The notes under the pieces: generated by a model
Told to the model about the DNA's origin: nothing
Seen by the model: only the letters and a program-made list of their open reading frames with translations
Databases searched by the model: none
NCBI RefSeq assembly: GCF_026212465.1
Contig: NC_080055.1
Location: 14,275,783 to 14,339,782, forward strand
DNA length: 64,000 nt
Direction of reading: 5' to 3'
Source of the DNA: Amaranthus tricolor
Taxonomy: Eukaryota; Streptophyta; Magnoliopsida; Caryophyllales; Amaranthaceae
Program-made: the position numbers and the translations under genes
In this document: in pieces, positions 1 to 11,663 of the stretch
Position numbering within the stretch: the first letter of the stretch is position 1
Layout of the letters: every line of letters begins with the position of its first letter

Positions 1-1737
1 ATACCAAATAGTGGTGTTTGCCAAGTTTCGTGCAAAACAAACCAAGTTTGAGCTACTTTAGGCGCAAAAGTGCCAAAAACGCTTTAAAAACCCTTAAAAT
101 CGCAACTTAACACGTAATTTCTAGTATATGACTATGATTTACAATCCCAACAACTTAAACACGATAATATTTACCAAATAGTGTTGTGTGCCAAGTTTCG
201 TGCAAAACAAACCAAGTTTGATCTACTTAATGCGCAAAAGTGCAAAAAAACGCTTAAAAAACCCTTAAAATCGCAACTTAACACATAATTTCTAGTATAT
301 GATTATGATTTACAATTCTAACCACTTAAACACAACAAAATATACCAAATAGTGGTGTTTGCCAAGTTTCGTGCAAAACAAACCAAGTTTGAGCTACTTT
401 AGGCGCAAAAGTGTCAAAAACGAATAAAAAACCTAAAATCGCAACTTAACACGTAATTTCTAGTGTATAGCTATGATTTACAATTCTAACAGCATCAACA
501 CAATAATATATACCAAATAATGTTGTGTTCCATGTTTCGTGCAAAACAAACCAAGTTTGAGCTACTTTATGCGCAAAAGTGCCTTAAACGCTTAAAAACC
601 CTTAAAATCGCAACCTAACACGTGATGTCTAGCATATGACTATGATTTAAAATTCTAACAACTTCAACACAATAATATATAGCAAATTTTTTTTTGTGCC
701 ATGTTTCGTGCAAAACAAACCAGGTTTGAGCTACTTTATGCGCAAAAGTGCCAAAAACGTTTAAACAACCCTTAAAATCGCAACTTAACACGTAATTTCT
801 GGTATATGACTATGATTTACAATTCTAACAACTTAAACACGATAATATTTACCAAATACTGTTGTGTGCCAAGTTTGGTGCAAAACAAACCAAGTTTGAT
901 CTACTTTATGCGCTAAAGTGAAAAAAACGCTTAAAAAGCCCTTACAATAGCAACTTAACACGTAATTTCTAGTATATGACTATGATTTAGATTTCTATCC
1001 ACTTCAACACAACAAAATATACCAAATAGTGGTGTTTGCCAAGTTTCGTGCAAAACAAACCAAGTTTGAGCTACTTTAGGCGCAAAAGTGCCAAAAACGC
1101 TTTAAAAACCCTTAAAATCGCAACTTAACACGTAATTTCTAGTATATGACTATGATTTACAATTCCAACAACTTAAACACGATAATATTTACCAAATAGT
1201 GTTGTGTGCCAAGTTTCGTGCAAAACAAACCAAGTTTGATCTACTTAATGCGCAAAAGTGCAAAAAACGCTTAAAAAACCCTTAAAATCGCAACTTAACA
1301 CATAATTTCTAGTATATGACTATGATTTACAATTCTAACCACTTCAACACAACAAAATATACCAAAGAGTGGTGTTTGCCAAGTTTCGTGCAAAACAAAC
1401 CAAGTTTGAGCTACTTTAGGCGCAAAAGTGTCAAAAACGAATAAAAAACCTAAAATCGCAACTTAACACGTAATTTCTAGTGTATAGCTATGATTTACAA
1501 TTCTAACAGCATCAACACAATAATATATACCAAATAGTGTTGTGTTCCATGTTTCGTGCAAAACAAACCAAGTTTGAGCTACTTTATGCGCAAAAGTGCC
1601 TTAAACGCTTAAAAACACTTAAAATCGCAACCTAACACGTGATGTCTAGCATATGACTATGATTTAAAATTCTAACAACTTCAACACAATAATATATATC
1701 AAATTTTTTTTTTGTGCCATGTTTCGTGCAAAACAAA

Positions 1738-2415
1738 CCAGGTTTGAGCTACTTTATGCGCAAAAGTGCCAAAAACGTTTAAACAACCCTTAAAATCGCA
1801 ACTTAACACGTAATTTCTGGTATATGACTATGATTTACAATTCTAACAACTTAAACACGATAATATTTACCAAATACTGTTGTGTGCCAAGTTTGGTGCA
1901 AAACAAACCAAGTTTGATCTACTTAATGCGCAAAAGTGCAAAAAGCGCTTAAAAAACCCTTAAAATCGCAACTTAACACATAATTTCTAGTATATGACTA
2001 TGATTTACAATTCTAACCACTTCAACACAACAAAATATACCAAATAGTGGTGTGTGCCCAGTTTCGTGCAAAACAAACCAAGTTTGAGCTACTTTAGGCG
2101 CAAAAGTGTCAAAAACGAATAAAAAACCTAAAATCGCAATTTAACACGTAATTTCTAGTGTATAGCTATGATTTACAATTCTAACAGCATCAACACAATA
2201 ATATATACCAAATAATGTTGTGTTCCATGTTTCGTGCAAAATAAACCAAGTTTGAGCTACTTTATGCGCAAAAGTGCCTTAAACGCTTAAAAACCCTTAA
2301 AATCGCAACCTAACACGTGATGTCTAGCATATGACTATGATTTAAAATTCTAACAACTTCAACACAATAATATATAGCAAATTTTTTTTTTGTGCCATGT
2401 TTCGTGCAAAACAAA
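1738..2415 (-). repeat. Shortened 4-monomer HOR unit with a chimeric monomer
   Basis: The unit is 678 bp, four monomers instead of six. The monomer at about 1860-2030 begins like the TACTGTTG / GTTTGGTGC type and ends like the TTAATGCGC type. The two monomers normally between these points are missing. This is the expected product of unequal crossover between two non-equivalent monomers; the switch lies just after the conserved core. Confidence 0.85.
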
Positions 2416-3263
2416 CCAAGTTTGAGCTACTTTATGCGCAAAAGTGCCAAAAACGTTTAAACAACCCTTAAAATCGCAACTTAACACGTAATTTCTGGTA
2501 TATGACTATGATTTACAATTCTAACAACTTAAACATGATAATATTTACCAAATACTGTTGTGTGCCAAGTTTGGTGCAAAACAAACCAAGTTTGATCTAC
2601 TTTATGCGCTAAAGTGAAAAAAACGCTTAAAAAGCCCTTACAATAGCAACTTAACACGTAATTTCTAGTATATGACTATGATTTAGATTTCTATCCACTT
2701 CAACACAACCAAATATACCAAATAGTGGTGTTTGCCAAGTTTCGTGCAAAACAAACCAAGTTTGAGCTACTTTAGGCGCAAAAAGTGCCAAAAACTCTTT
2801 AAAAACCCTTAAAATCGCAACTTAACACGTAATTTCTAGTATATGACTATGATTTACAATTCTAACCACTTCAACACAACAAAATATACCAAATATGGTG
2901 TTTGCCAAGTTTCGTGCAAAACAAACCAAGTTTGAGCTACTTTAGGCGCAAAAGTGTCAAAAACGAATAAAAAACCTAAAATCGCAACTTAAAACGTAAT
3001 TTCTAGTGTATAGCTATGATTTACAATTCTAACAGCATCAACACAATAATATATACCAAATAGTGTTGTGTTCCATGTTTCGTGCAAAACAAACCAAGTT
3101 TGAGCTACTTTATGCGCAAAAGTGCCTTAAACGCTTAAAAACCCTTAAAATCGCAACTTAACACGTGATGTCTAGCATATGACTATGATTTAAAATTCTA
3201 ACAACTTCAACACAATAATATATAGCAAATTTTTTTTTTGTGCCATGTTTCGTGCAAAACAAA
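2416..3263 (-). repeat. Shortened 5-monomer HOR unit
   Basis: The unit is 848 bp. The monomer at about 2710-2880 starts as the GTGGTGTTTGCC / CTTTAAAAACC type but carries the TTCTAACCACTTC end of the next monomer. It is then followed directly by the GTGTCAAAAACG monomer, so one monomer equivalent has been lost by in-register recombination. Confidence 0.82.
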
Positions 3264-6200
3264 CCAGGTTTGAGCAACTTTATGCGCAAAAGTGCCAAAA
3301 ACGTTTAAACAACCCTTAAAATCGCAACTTAACACGTAATTTCTGGTATATGACTATGATTTACAATTCTAACAACTTAAACACGATAATATTTACCAAA
3401 TACTGTTGTGTGCCAAGTTTGGTGCAAAACAAACCAAGTTTGATGTACTTTATGCGCTAAAGTGAAAAAAACGCTTAAAAAGCCCTTACAATAGCAACTT
3501 AACACGTAATTTCTAGTATATGACTATGATTTAGATTTCTATCAACTTCAACACAACAAAATATACCAAATAGTGGTGTTTGCCATGTTTCGTGCAAAAC
3601 AAACCAAGTTTGAGCTACTTTAGGCGCAAAAGTGCCAAAAACACTTTAAAAACCCTTAAAATCGCAACTTAAAACGTAATTTCTAGTATATGACTATGAT
3701 TTACAATTCTAACAACTTAAACACGATAATATTTACCAAATAGTGTTGTGTGCCAAGTTTCGTGCAAAACAAACCAAGTTTGATCTACTTAATGCGCAAA
3801 AGTGCAAAAAACGCTTAAAAAACCCTTAAAATCGCAACTTAACACATAATTTCTAGTATATGACTATGATTTAAAATTCTAACCACTTCAACACAATAAA
3901 TATACCAAATAGTGGTGTTTGCCAAGTTTCGTGCAAAACAAACCAAGTTTGAGCTACTTTAGGCGCAAAAGTGTCAAAAACGAATAAAAAACCTCAAATC
4001 GCAACTTAACACGTAATTTCTAGTGTATAGCTATGATTTACAATTCTAACAGCATCAACACAATAATATATACCAAATAGTGTTGTGTTCCATGTTTCGT
4101 GCAAAACAAACCAAGTTTGAGCTACTTTATGCGCAAAAGTGCCTTAAACGCTTAAAAACCTTTAAAATCGCAACCTAACACGTGATGTCTAGCATATGAC
4201 TATGATTTAAAATTCTAACAACTTCAACACAATAATATATAGCAAATTTTTTTTTTGTGCCATGTTTCGTGCAAAACAAACCAGGTTTGAGCTACTTTAT
4301 GCGCAAAAGTGCCAAAAACGTTTAAACAACCCTTAAAATCGCAACTTAACACGTAATTTCTGGTATATGACTATGATTTACAATTCTAACAACTTAAACA
4401 CGATAATATTTACCAAATACTGTTGTGTGCCAAGTTTGGTGCAAAACAAACCAAGTTTGATCTACTTTATGCGCTAAAGTGAAAAAAACGCTTAAAAAGC
4501 CCTTACAATAGCAACTTAACACGTAATTTCTAGTATATGACTATGATTTAGATTTCTATCCACTTCAGCACAACAAAATATACCAAATAGTGGTGTTTGC
4601 CAAGTTTCGTGCAAAACAAACCAAGTTTGAGCTACTTTAGGCGCAAAAGTGCCAAAAACGCTTTAAAAACCCTTAAAATCGCAACTTAACACGTAATTTC
4701 TAGTATATGACTATGATTTACAATTCTAACAACTTAAACACGATAATATTTACCAAATAGTGTTGTGTGCCAAGTTTCGTGCAAAACAAACCAAGTTTGA
4801 TCTACTTAATGCGCAAAAGTGCAAAAAACGCTTAAAAAACCCTTAAAATCGCAACTTAACACATAATTTCTAGTATATGACTATGATTTACAATTCTAAC
4901 CACTTCAACACAACAAAATATACCAAATAGTGGTGTTTGCCCAGTTTCGTGCAAAACAAACCAAGTTCTACTTTAGGCGCAAAAGTGTCAAAAACGAATA
5001 AAAAACCTAAAATCGCAACTTAACACGTAATTTCTAGTGTATAGCTATGATTTACAATTCTAACAGCATCAACACAATAATATATACCAAATAGTGTTGT
5101 GTTCCATGTTTCGTGCAAAATAAACCAAGTTTGAGCTACTTTATGCGCAAAAGTGCCTTAAACGCTTAAAAACCCTTAAAATCGCAACCTAACACGTGAT
5201 GTCTAGCATATGACTATGATTTAAAATTCTAACAACTTCAACACAATAATATATAGCAATTTTTTTTTTGTGCCATGTTTCGTGCAAAACAAACCAAGTT
5301 TGAGCTACTTTATGCGCAAAAGTGCCAAAAACGTTTAAACAACCCTTAAAATCGCAACTTAACACGTAATTTCTGGTATATGACTATGATTTACAATTCT
5401 AACAACTTAAACACGATAATATTTACCAAATACTGTTGTGTGCCAAGTTTGGTGCAAAACAAAACAAGTTTGATCTACTTTATGCGCTAAAGTGAAAAAA
5501 ACGCTTAAAAAGCCCTTACAATAGCAACTTAACACGTAATTTCTAGTATATGACTATGATTTAGATTTCTATCCACTTCAACACAACAAAATATACCAAA
5601 TAGTGGTGTTTGCCAAGTTTCGTACAAAACAAACCAAGTTTGAGCTACTTTAGGCGCAAAAGTGCCAAAAACGCTTTAAAAACCCTTAAAATCGCAACTT
5701 AACACGTAATTTCTAGTATATGACTATGATTTACAATTCTAACAACTTAAACACGATAATATTTACCAAATAGTGTTGTGTGCCAAGTTTCGTGCAAAAC
5801 AAACCAAGTTTGATCTACTTAATGCGCAAAAGTGCAAAAAACGCTTAAAAAACCCTTAAAATCGCAACTTAACACATAATTTCTAGTATATGACTATGAT
5901 TCACAATTCTAACCACTTCAACACAACAAAATATACCAAATAGTGGTGTTTGCCAAGTTTCGTGCAAAACAAACCAAGTTTGAGCTACTTTAGGCGCAAA
6001 AGTGTCAAAAACGAATAAAACACCTAAAATCGCAACTTAACACGTAATTTCTAGTGTATAGCTATGATTTACAATTCTAACACCATCAACACAATAATAT
6101 ATACCAAATAGTGTTGTCTTCCATGTTTCGTGCAAAACAAACCAAGTTTGAGCTACATTATGCGCAAAAGTGCCTTAAACGCTTAAAAACCCTTAAAATC

Positions 6201-6998
6201 GCAACCTAACACGTGATGTCAAGCATATGGCTATGATTTAAAATTCTAACAACTTCAACACAATAATATATAGCAAATTTTTTTTTTGTGCCATGTTTCG
6301 TGCAAAACAAACCAGGTTTGAGCTACTTTATGCGCAAAAGTGCCAAAAACGTTTAAACAACCCTTAAAATCGCAACTTAACACGTAATTTCTGGTATATG
6401 ACTATGATTTGCGATTCTAACAACTTAAACACGATAATATTTACCAAATACTGTTGTGTGCCAAGTTTGGTGCAAAACAAACCAAGTTTGATCTACTTTA
6501 TGCGCTAAAGTGAAAAAAACGCTTAAAAAACCCTTACAATAGCAACTTAACACGTAATTTCTAGTATATGACTATGATTTAGATTTCTATCCACTTCAAC
6601 ACAACAAAATATACCAAATAGTGGTGTTTGCCAAGTTTCGTACAAAACAAACCAAGTTTGAGCTACTTTAGGCGCAAAAGTGCCAAAAACGCTTTAAAAA
6701 CCCTTAAAATCGCAACTTAACACGTAATTTCTAGTATATGACTATGATTTACAATTCTAACAACTTAAACACGATAATATTTACCAAATAGTGTTGTGTG
6801 CCAAGTTTCGTGCAAAACAAACCAAGTTTGATCTACTTAATGCGCAAAAGTGCAAAAAACGCTTAAAAAACCCTTAAAATCGCAACTTAACACATAATTT
6901 CTAGTATATGACTATGATTTACAATTCTAACCACTTCAACTCAACAAAATATACCAAATAGTGGTGTTTGCCAAGTTTCGTGCAAAACAAACCAAGTT

Positions 6999-7038
6999 TC
7001 ATGTTGTGTGCCATGTTTCGTGCAAAACAAACCAAGTT
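6999..7038 (-). repeat. 40-bp partial duplication of the monomer core
   Basis: After a normal core ending CCAAGTTT, the sequence restarts with CATGTTGTGTGCCATG and runs through a second complete core before the monomer resumes. About 40 bp are therefore extra, which explains the 1,055-bp unit interval here. The restarted piece resembles a different monomer type, so this is probably non-allelic recombination at the CCAAGTTT repeats that flank the core. Confidence 0.8.
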
Positions 7039-7366
7039 TGATCTACTTTAGGCGCAAAAGTGTCAAAAACGAATAAAAAACCTCAAATCGCAACTTAACA
7101 CGTAATTTCTAGTGTATAGCTATGATTTACAATTCTAACAGCATCAACACAATAATATATACCAAATAGTGTTGTGTTCCATGTTTCGTGCAAAACAAAC
7201 CAAGTTTGAGCTACTTTATGCGCAAAAGTGCCTTAAACGCTTAAAACCCTTAAAATCGCAACCTAACACGTGATGTCTAGCATATGACTATGATTTAAAA
7301 ATCTAACAACTTCAACACAATAATATATACCAATTTTTTTTTGTGCCATGTTTCGCGCAAAACAAA

Positions 7367-9170
7367 CCAGGTTTGAGCTACTTTATGCGCAAAAGTGCCA
7401 AAAACGCTTAAAAAACCCATAAAATCGCAACTTAACACGTAATTTCTGGTATATGACTATGATTTACAATTCTAACAACTTAAACACGATAATATTTACC
7501 AAAAACTGTTGTGTGCCATGTTTCGTGCAAAACAAACCAAGTTTGATCTACTTTATGCGCAAAAGTGCAAAAAACGCTTAAAAAATCCTTAAAATCGCAA
7601 CTTAACACTTAATTTCTAGTATATGACTATGATTTACAATTCTATCCACTTCAACACAACAAAATATACCAAATAGTGGTGTTTGCCAACTTTCGTACAA
7701 AACAAACCAAGTTAAATGCTTTAAAAACCCTTAAAATAGCAACTTAACACGTAATTTCTGGTATATGACTATGATTTAAAATTCTAACAACTTAAACACG
7801 ATAATATTTACCAAATACTGTTGTGTGCCAAGTTTCGTGCAAAACAAACCAAGTTTGATCTATTTTATGCGCAAAAGTGCAAAAAACGCTTAAAAAACCC
7901 TTACAATAGGAACTTAACACGTAATTTCTAGTACGTGACTATGATGTACAATTCTAACCACTTCAACACCCCAAAATATACCAAATAGTGGTGTTTGCCA
8001 ATTTTCGTGCAAAACAACCAAGTTTGAGCTACGTTAGGCGCAAAAGTGCCAAAAACGAATAAAAACCCTTAAAATTGCAACTTAACACGTAATTTCTAGT
8101 ATATGACTATGATTTAAACTTCTAACCACTTCAACACAATAATATATACCGAAATAGTGTTGTGTGTCATGTTTCGTGCGAAACAAACCAAGTTTGAGCA
8201 GCTTTACGCGCAAAAGTGCAAAAATCGCTAAAAAACGCTTAAAATTGCAACTTAACACGTAATTTCTAGTATATGACTATGATTTACAATTCTAACAACT
8301 TAAACACGATAATATTTACCAAAGAGTGTTGTGTGACAAGTTTCGTGCAAAACAAACCAAATTTGATCTACTTTATGCGCAAAAGTGCAAAAAACGCTTA
8401 AAAAACCCTTAAAATCGCAACTTAACACGTAATTTCTAGTATATGACTATGATTTAAAATTCTAACAACTTCAACACAACGAAATATACCAAATAGTGGT
8501 GTTTGCCAAGTGTCGTGCAAAACAAACTAAGTTTGAGCTACTTTAGGCGCAGAAGTGCCAAAAACGCTTTAAAAACCCTTAAAATCGCAACTTAACACGT
8601 AATTTCTAGTATATGACTATGATTTACAATTCTATCCACTTCAACACAACAAAATATACCAAATAGTAGTGTTTGCCAAGTTTCGTGCAAAACAAACCAG
8701 GTTTGAGCTACTTTTTACGCAAAAGTGCAAAAAACGCTTTAAAAAACCTTTAAAATCACAACTTAACACGTAATTTCTTGTATATGACTATGATTTACAA
8801 TTCTAACAACTTAAACACGATAATATTTACCAAATAGTGTTGTGGTGCCAAGTTTCGTGCAAAACAAACCAAGTGTGAGCTACTTTATGCGCGAAAGGGA
8901 AAAAAACGCTTAAAAAACCCTTACAATAGCAACTTAACACGTAATTTGTAGTATATGACTGTGATTTACAATTCTATCCACTTCAACACAACAAAATATA
9001 CCAAATAGTGGTGTTTGCCAAGTTTCGTGAAAAACAAACCAAGTTTGAGCTACTTTAGGCGCAAAAGTGCCAAAAAAGCTTTAAAAACCCTTAAAATCGC
9101 AACTTAACACGTAATTTCTAGTATATGACTATGATTTACAATTCTAACAACTTAAACACGGATAATATTT
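7367..9170 (-). repeat. Diverged monomer stretch inside block 1
   Basis: Roughly ten to eleven monomers that keep the family layout but do not follow the clean 6-mer order and carry many private substitutions. Examples are ATTTTCGTGC near 7990, GTGTGAGC near 8872 and a lost core segment near 7711. Clean HOR-type monomers lie on both sides, so this looks like an older or less homogenised island. Confidence 0.75.
7700..7730. other. Deletion junction within a monomer (about 30 bp lost)
   Basis: CCAAGTT is followed by AAATGCTTTAAAAACCC. The usual segment containing TGAGCTACTTTAGGCGC and the first A-tracts is missing. The net loss is about 30 bp. It removes two of the four phased A-tracts, one of the few places where that phasing is broken. 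Confidence 0.75.
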
Positions 9171-9545
9171 ACCAAATAGTGTTGTGTGCCAAGTTTCGTG
9201 CAAAACAAACCAAGTTTGATCTACTTAATGCGCAAAAGTGCAAAAAAACGCTTAAAAAACCCTTAAAATCGCAACTTAACACATAATTTCTAGTATATGA
9301 CTATGATTTACAATTCTAACCACTTCAACACAACAAAATATACCAAATAGTGGTGTTTGCCAAGTTTCGTGCAAAACAAACCAAGTTTGAGCTACTTTAG
9401 GCGCAAAAGTGTCAAAAACGAATAAAAAACCTAAAATCGCAATTTAACACGTAATTTCTAGTGTATAGCTATGATTTACAATTCTAACAGCATCAACACA
9501 ATAATATATACCAAATAATGTTGTGTTCCATGTTTCGTGCAAAAT
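9171..9545 (-). repeat. Return of clean HOR monomers before the gap
   Basis: About 2.2 monomers of the 6-mer HOR type in the usual order (TTAATGCGC type, GTGTCAAAAACG type, then GTTCCATG type). They stop in mid-core at AAAAT where the N run begins. The AAAAT end matches the AAAATAAACC spelling seen at about 2241 and 5118. Confidence 0.85.
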
Positions 9546-9645
9546 NNNNNNNNNNNNNNNNNNNNNNNNNNNNNNNNNNNNNNNNNNNNNNNNNNNNNNN
9601 NNNNNNNNNNNNNNNNNNNNNNNNNNNNNNNNNNNNNNNNNNNNN
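9546..9645. other. Assembly gap, exactly 100 N
   Basis: The run of N is exactly 100 long, the usual placeholder for a gap of unknown size. Satellite monomers read in opposite orientations on its two sides and belong to different HOR variants (GGAACAC type to the left, GGAGCAC type to the right). True gap length and content are unknown. Confidence 0.98.
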
Positions 9646-10731
9646 AAACGTTTTTGGCACTTTTGCGCATAAAGTAGCTCAAACCTGGTTTGTTTTGCAC
9701 GAAACATGGCACAAAAAAAAATTTGTTGTATATTATTGTTTTGAAGTTGTTAGAATTTTAAATCATAGTCATATGCTAGACATCACGTGTTAGGTTGCGA
9801 TTTTAAGGGTTTTTAAGCGTTTAAGGCACTTTTGCGCATAAAGTAGCTCAAACTTGGTTTGTTTGCACGAAACATGGAGCACAACACTATTTGGTATATA
9901 TTATTGTGTTGATGCTGTTAGAATCGTAAATCATAGCTATACACTAGAAATTACGTGTTAAGTTGCGATTTTAGGTTTTTTATTCGTTTTTGACACTTTT
10001 GCGCCTAAAGTAGCTCAAACTTGGTTTGTTTTGCACGAAACTTGGCAAACACCACTATTTGGTATATTTTGTTGTGTTGAAGTGGTTAGAATTGTAAATC
10101 ATAGTCATATACTAGAAATTATGTGTTAAGTTGCGATTTTAAGGGTTTTTTAAGCGTTTTTTGCACTTTTGCGCATTAAGTAGATCAAACTTGGGTTTGT
10201 TTTGCACGAAACTTGGCACACAACACTATTTGGTAAATATTATCGTGTTTAAGTTGTTAGAATTGTAAATCATAGTCATATACTAGAAATTACGTGTTAA
10301 GTTGCGATTTTAAGGGTTTTTAAAGCGTTTTTGGCACTTTTGCGCCTAAAGTAGCTCAAACTTGGTTTGTTTTGCACGAAACTTGGCAAACACCACTATT
10401 TGGTATATTTTGTTGTGTTGAAGTGGATAGAAATCTAAATCATAGTCATATACTAGAAATTACGTGTTAAGTTGCTATTGTAAGGGCTTTTTTAAGCGTT
10501 TTTTTCACTTTAGCGCATAAAGTAGATCAAACTTGGTTTGTTTTGCACCAAACTTGGCACACAACAGTATTTGGTAAATATTATCGTGTTTAAGTTGTTA
10601 GAATTGTAAATCATAGTCATATACCAGAAATTACGTGTTAAGTTGCGATTTTAAGGGTTGTTTAAACGTTTTTTGGCACTTTTGCGCATAAAGTAGCTCA
10701 AACCTGGTTTGTTTTGCACGAAACATGGCAC

Positions 10732-10740
10732 AAAAAAAAA
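10732..10740 (+). repeat. Poly-A run of monomer a (example copy)
   Basis: Nine A follow CATGGCAC. Equivalent runs in other copies vary by a few bases, as expected from slippage or from sequencing error at homopolymers. The run is present once per 6-mer HOR and absent from the 14-mer subfamily. Confidence 0.8.
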
Positions 10741-10802
10741 TTTGCTGTATATTATTGTGTTGAAGTTGTTAGAATTTTAAATCATAGTCATATGCTAGAC
10801 AT

Positions 10803-10808
10803 CACGTG
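10803..10808. other. CACGTG palindrome, once per 6-mer HOR (example copy)
   Basis: Only monomer a carries CACGTG; the other monomers have TACGTG or TATGTG at the matching place. CACGTG is the E-box/G-box core recognised by bHLH and bZIP factors, but no role is shown here. It is destroyed in the copies near 37399, 38414 and 39433. Confidence 0.6.
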
Positions 10809-10815
10809 TTAGGTT

Positions 10816-10984
10816 GCGATTTTAAGGGTTTTTAAGCGTTTAAGGCACTTTTGCGCATAAAGTAGCTCAAACTTGGTTTGTTTTGCACGAAACATGGAGC
10901 ACAACACTATTTGGTATATATTATTGTGTTGATGCTGTTAGAATCGTAAATCATAGCTATACACTAGAAATTACGTGTTAAGTT
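10816..10984 (+). repeat. Reference monomer b (169 bp)
   Basis: Marks of type b: GCGTTTAAGGCAC, CATGGAGCAC (CATGGAACAC in another variant), GTTGATGCTGTTAG and ATAGCTATACACTAG. It always follows monomer a in regular units. Confidence 0.9.
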
Positions 10985-11152
10985 GCGATTTTAGGTTTTT
11001 TATTCGTTTTTGACACTTTTGCGCCTAAAGTAGCTCAAACTTGGTTTGTTTTGCACGAAACTTGGCAAACACCACTATTTGGTATATTTTGTTGTGTTGA
11101 AGTGGTTAGAATTGTAAATCATAGTCATATACTAGAAATTATGTGTTAAGTG
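10985..11152 (+). repeat. Reference monomer c (168 bp)
   Basis: Marks of type c: TTTTAGGTTTTTTATTCG, TTTTTGACAC, GCGCCTAAAG, CAAACACCAC, GTGGTTAG, and an ATTATGTG ending instead of ATTACGTG. It is the shortest of the six. Confidence 0.9.
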
Positions 11153-11323
11153 GCGATTTTAAGGGTTTTTTAAGCGTTTTTTGCACTTTTGCGCATTAAG
11201 TAGATCAAACTTGGTTTGTTTTGCACGAAACTTGGCACACAACACTATTTGGTAAATATTATCGTGTTTTAAGTTGTTAGAATTGTAAATCATAGTCATA
11301 TACTAGAAATTACGTGTTAAGTT
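11153..11323 (+). repeat. Reference monomer d (171 bp)
   Basis: Marks of type d: GCGTTTTTTGCAC, GCGCATTAAGTAGATC, CACACAACACTATTTGGTAA and ATTATCGTGTTTAAG. The start of this copy reads GGCGATTTT instead of TGCGATTTT. Confidence 0.9.
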
Positions 11324-11327
11324 GCGA

Positions 11328-11361
11328 TTTTAAGGGTTTTTAAAGCGTTTTTGGCACTTTT
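11328..11361 (+). other. Helically phased A/T-tracts (example copy)
   Basis: T-tracts start at 11328, 11337, 11348 and 11358, spaced 9, 11 and 10 bp. The same arrangement occurs in block 1 (A-tracts starting at 66, 75, 86, 96) and in the 14-mer subfamily (61437, 61446, 61456, 61466), although the bases between the tracts differ. A-tracts repeated at the helical period are known to bend DNA, so each monomer probably carries one intrinsic bend. Confidence 0.75.
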
Positions 11362-11376
11362 GCGCCTAAAGTAGCT

Positions 11377-11406
11377 CAAACTTGGTTTGTTTTGCACGAA
11401 ACTTGG
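11377..11406 (+). other. Conserved monomer core (example copy)
   Basis: A 30-bp segment that is nearly invariant across blocks 1, 2, 3 and 6. It holds two AAACTTGG octamers 21 bp apart (start to start), a CAAAC-TTG-GTTTG inverted repeat at its left end, and TTTTGCACGAAAC. Such conservation while flanking bases diverge may reflect protein binding or frequent recombination; the sequence alone does not decide. Most chimeric-monomer switch points fall in or next to this segment. Confidence 0.7.
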
Positions 11407-11493
11407 CAAACACCACTATTTGGTATATTTTGTTGTGTTGAAGTGGATAGAAATCTAAATCATAGTCATATACTAGAAATTACGTGTTAAGTT

Positions 11494-11663
11494 GCTATTG
11501 TAAGGGCTTTTTAAGCGTTTTTTTCACTTTAGCGCATAAAGTAGATCAAACTTGGTTTGTTTTGCACCAAACTTGGCACACAACAGTATTTGGTAAATAT
11601 TATCGTGTTTAAGTTGTTAGAATTGTAAATCATAGTCATATACCAGAAATTACGTGTTAAGTT
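11494..11663 (+). repeat. Reference monomer f (170 bp)
   Basis: Marks of type f: GCTATTGTAAGGGC at the start, TTTTTTTCACTTTAGCGC, GCACCAAACTTGG (CC instead of CG in the core), ACAACAGTATTTGG, and an ATACCAGAAATT ending. Confidence 0.9.

Larger units (their letters stand above)
1..7366 (-). repeat. 6-monomer HOR region of block 1, period about 1,018 bp
   Basis: Six distinguishable monomers recur in fixed order. The monomer with the T-run and CCAGG (or CCAAG) has its marker at 720, 1738, 2416, 3264, 4281, 5294, 6312 and 7367. Spacings are 1018, 678, 848, 1017, 1013, 1018 and 1055 bp, so most units have six monomers, one has four and one has five. Matching units differ by scattered single bases and homopolymer length. 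Read on the opposite strand, the order is the same a-b-c-d-e-f order as the forward block. Confidence 0.93.
1..9545 (-). repeat. Satellite array block 1, reverse orientation
   Basis: Uninterrupted head-to-tail monomers of about 170 bp, each showing in order ACCAAATA, a GTTTCGTGCAAAACAAACC core, GCGCAAAAGTG, phased A-tracts, ATCGCAACTTAACAC, then TATGACTATGATTTA. This is the reverse complement of the monomer used from 9646 onward. The block is AT-rich with no gene. Sequence detail (GTTCCATG, a T-run followed by GTGCC) is closest to the forward HOR variant seen around 19.5 and 23.8 kb, not to the variant directly across the gap. The strand is a convention: minus means monomers read opposite to the 9.6-55 kb block. 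Confidence 0.97.
10645..10815 (+). repeat. Reference monomer a (171 bp)
   Basis: Chosen to start at GCGATTTT. Marks of type a: GGGTTGTTTAAACG, CCTGG in place of CTTGG, a run of about 9 A after CATGGCAC, and GCTAGACATCACGTGTTAGG at the end. It is the only monomer of the six with the long A-run and the only one with CACGTG. Confidence 0.9.
11324..11493 (+). repeat. Reference monomer e (170 bp)
   Basis: Marks of type e: TTTTTAAAGCGTTTTTGGCAC, GCGCCTAAAG, CAAACACCAC, and GTGGATAGAAATCTAAATC, the last being the clearest diagnostic. Confidence 0.9.

Noticed and set aside
20..45. CENP-B-box-like match TTCGTGCAAAACAAAC on the reverse-oriented core
   Set aside because: It fits TTCG, the spaced A and the next C of the known box NTTCGNNNNANNCGGGN, but lacks the required GGG (AAA instead) in essentially all copies.
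86..105. Telobox-like AAACCCTTAAAA in monomers, AACCTAAAA in monomer c
   Set aside because: Both differ from AAACCCTAA by an indel and are not in tandem. They are part of the phased A-tract region, not telomeric repeats.
9444..9793. Three open frames running across the N gap
   Set aside because: Their middle is unknown sequence (N) and both ends are satellite in opposite orientations, so they cannot be real frames.
10741..10760. TATATATT and poly-A as a promoter or polyadenylation signal
   Set aside because: Such strings are expected by chance in DNA this AT-rich, and no linked gene exists.
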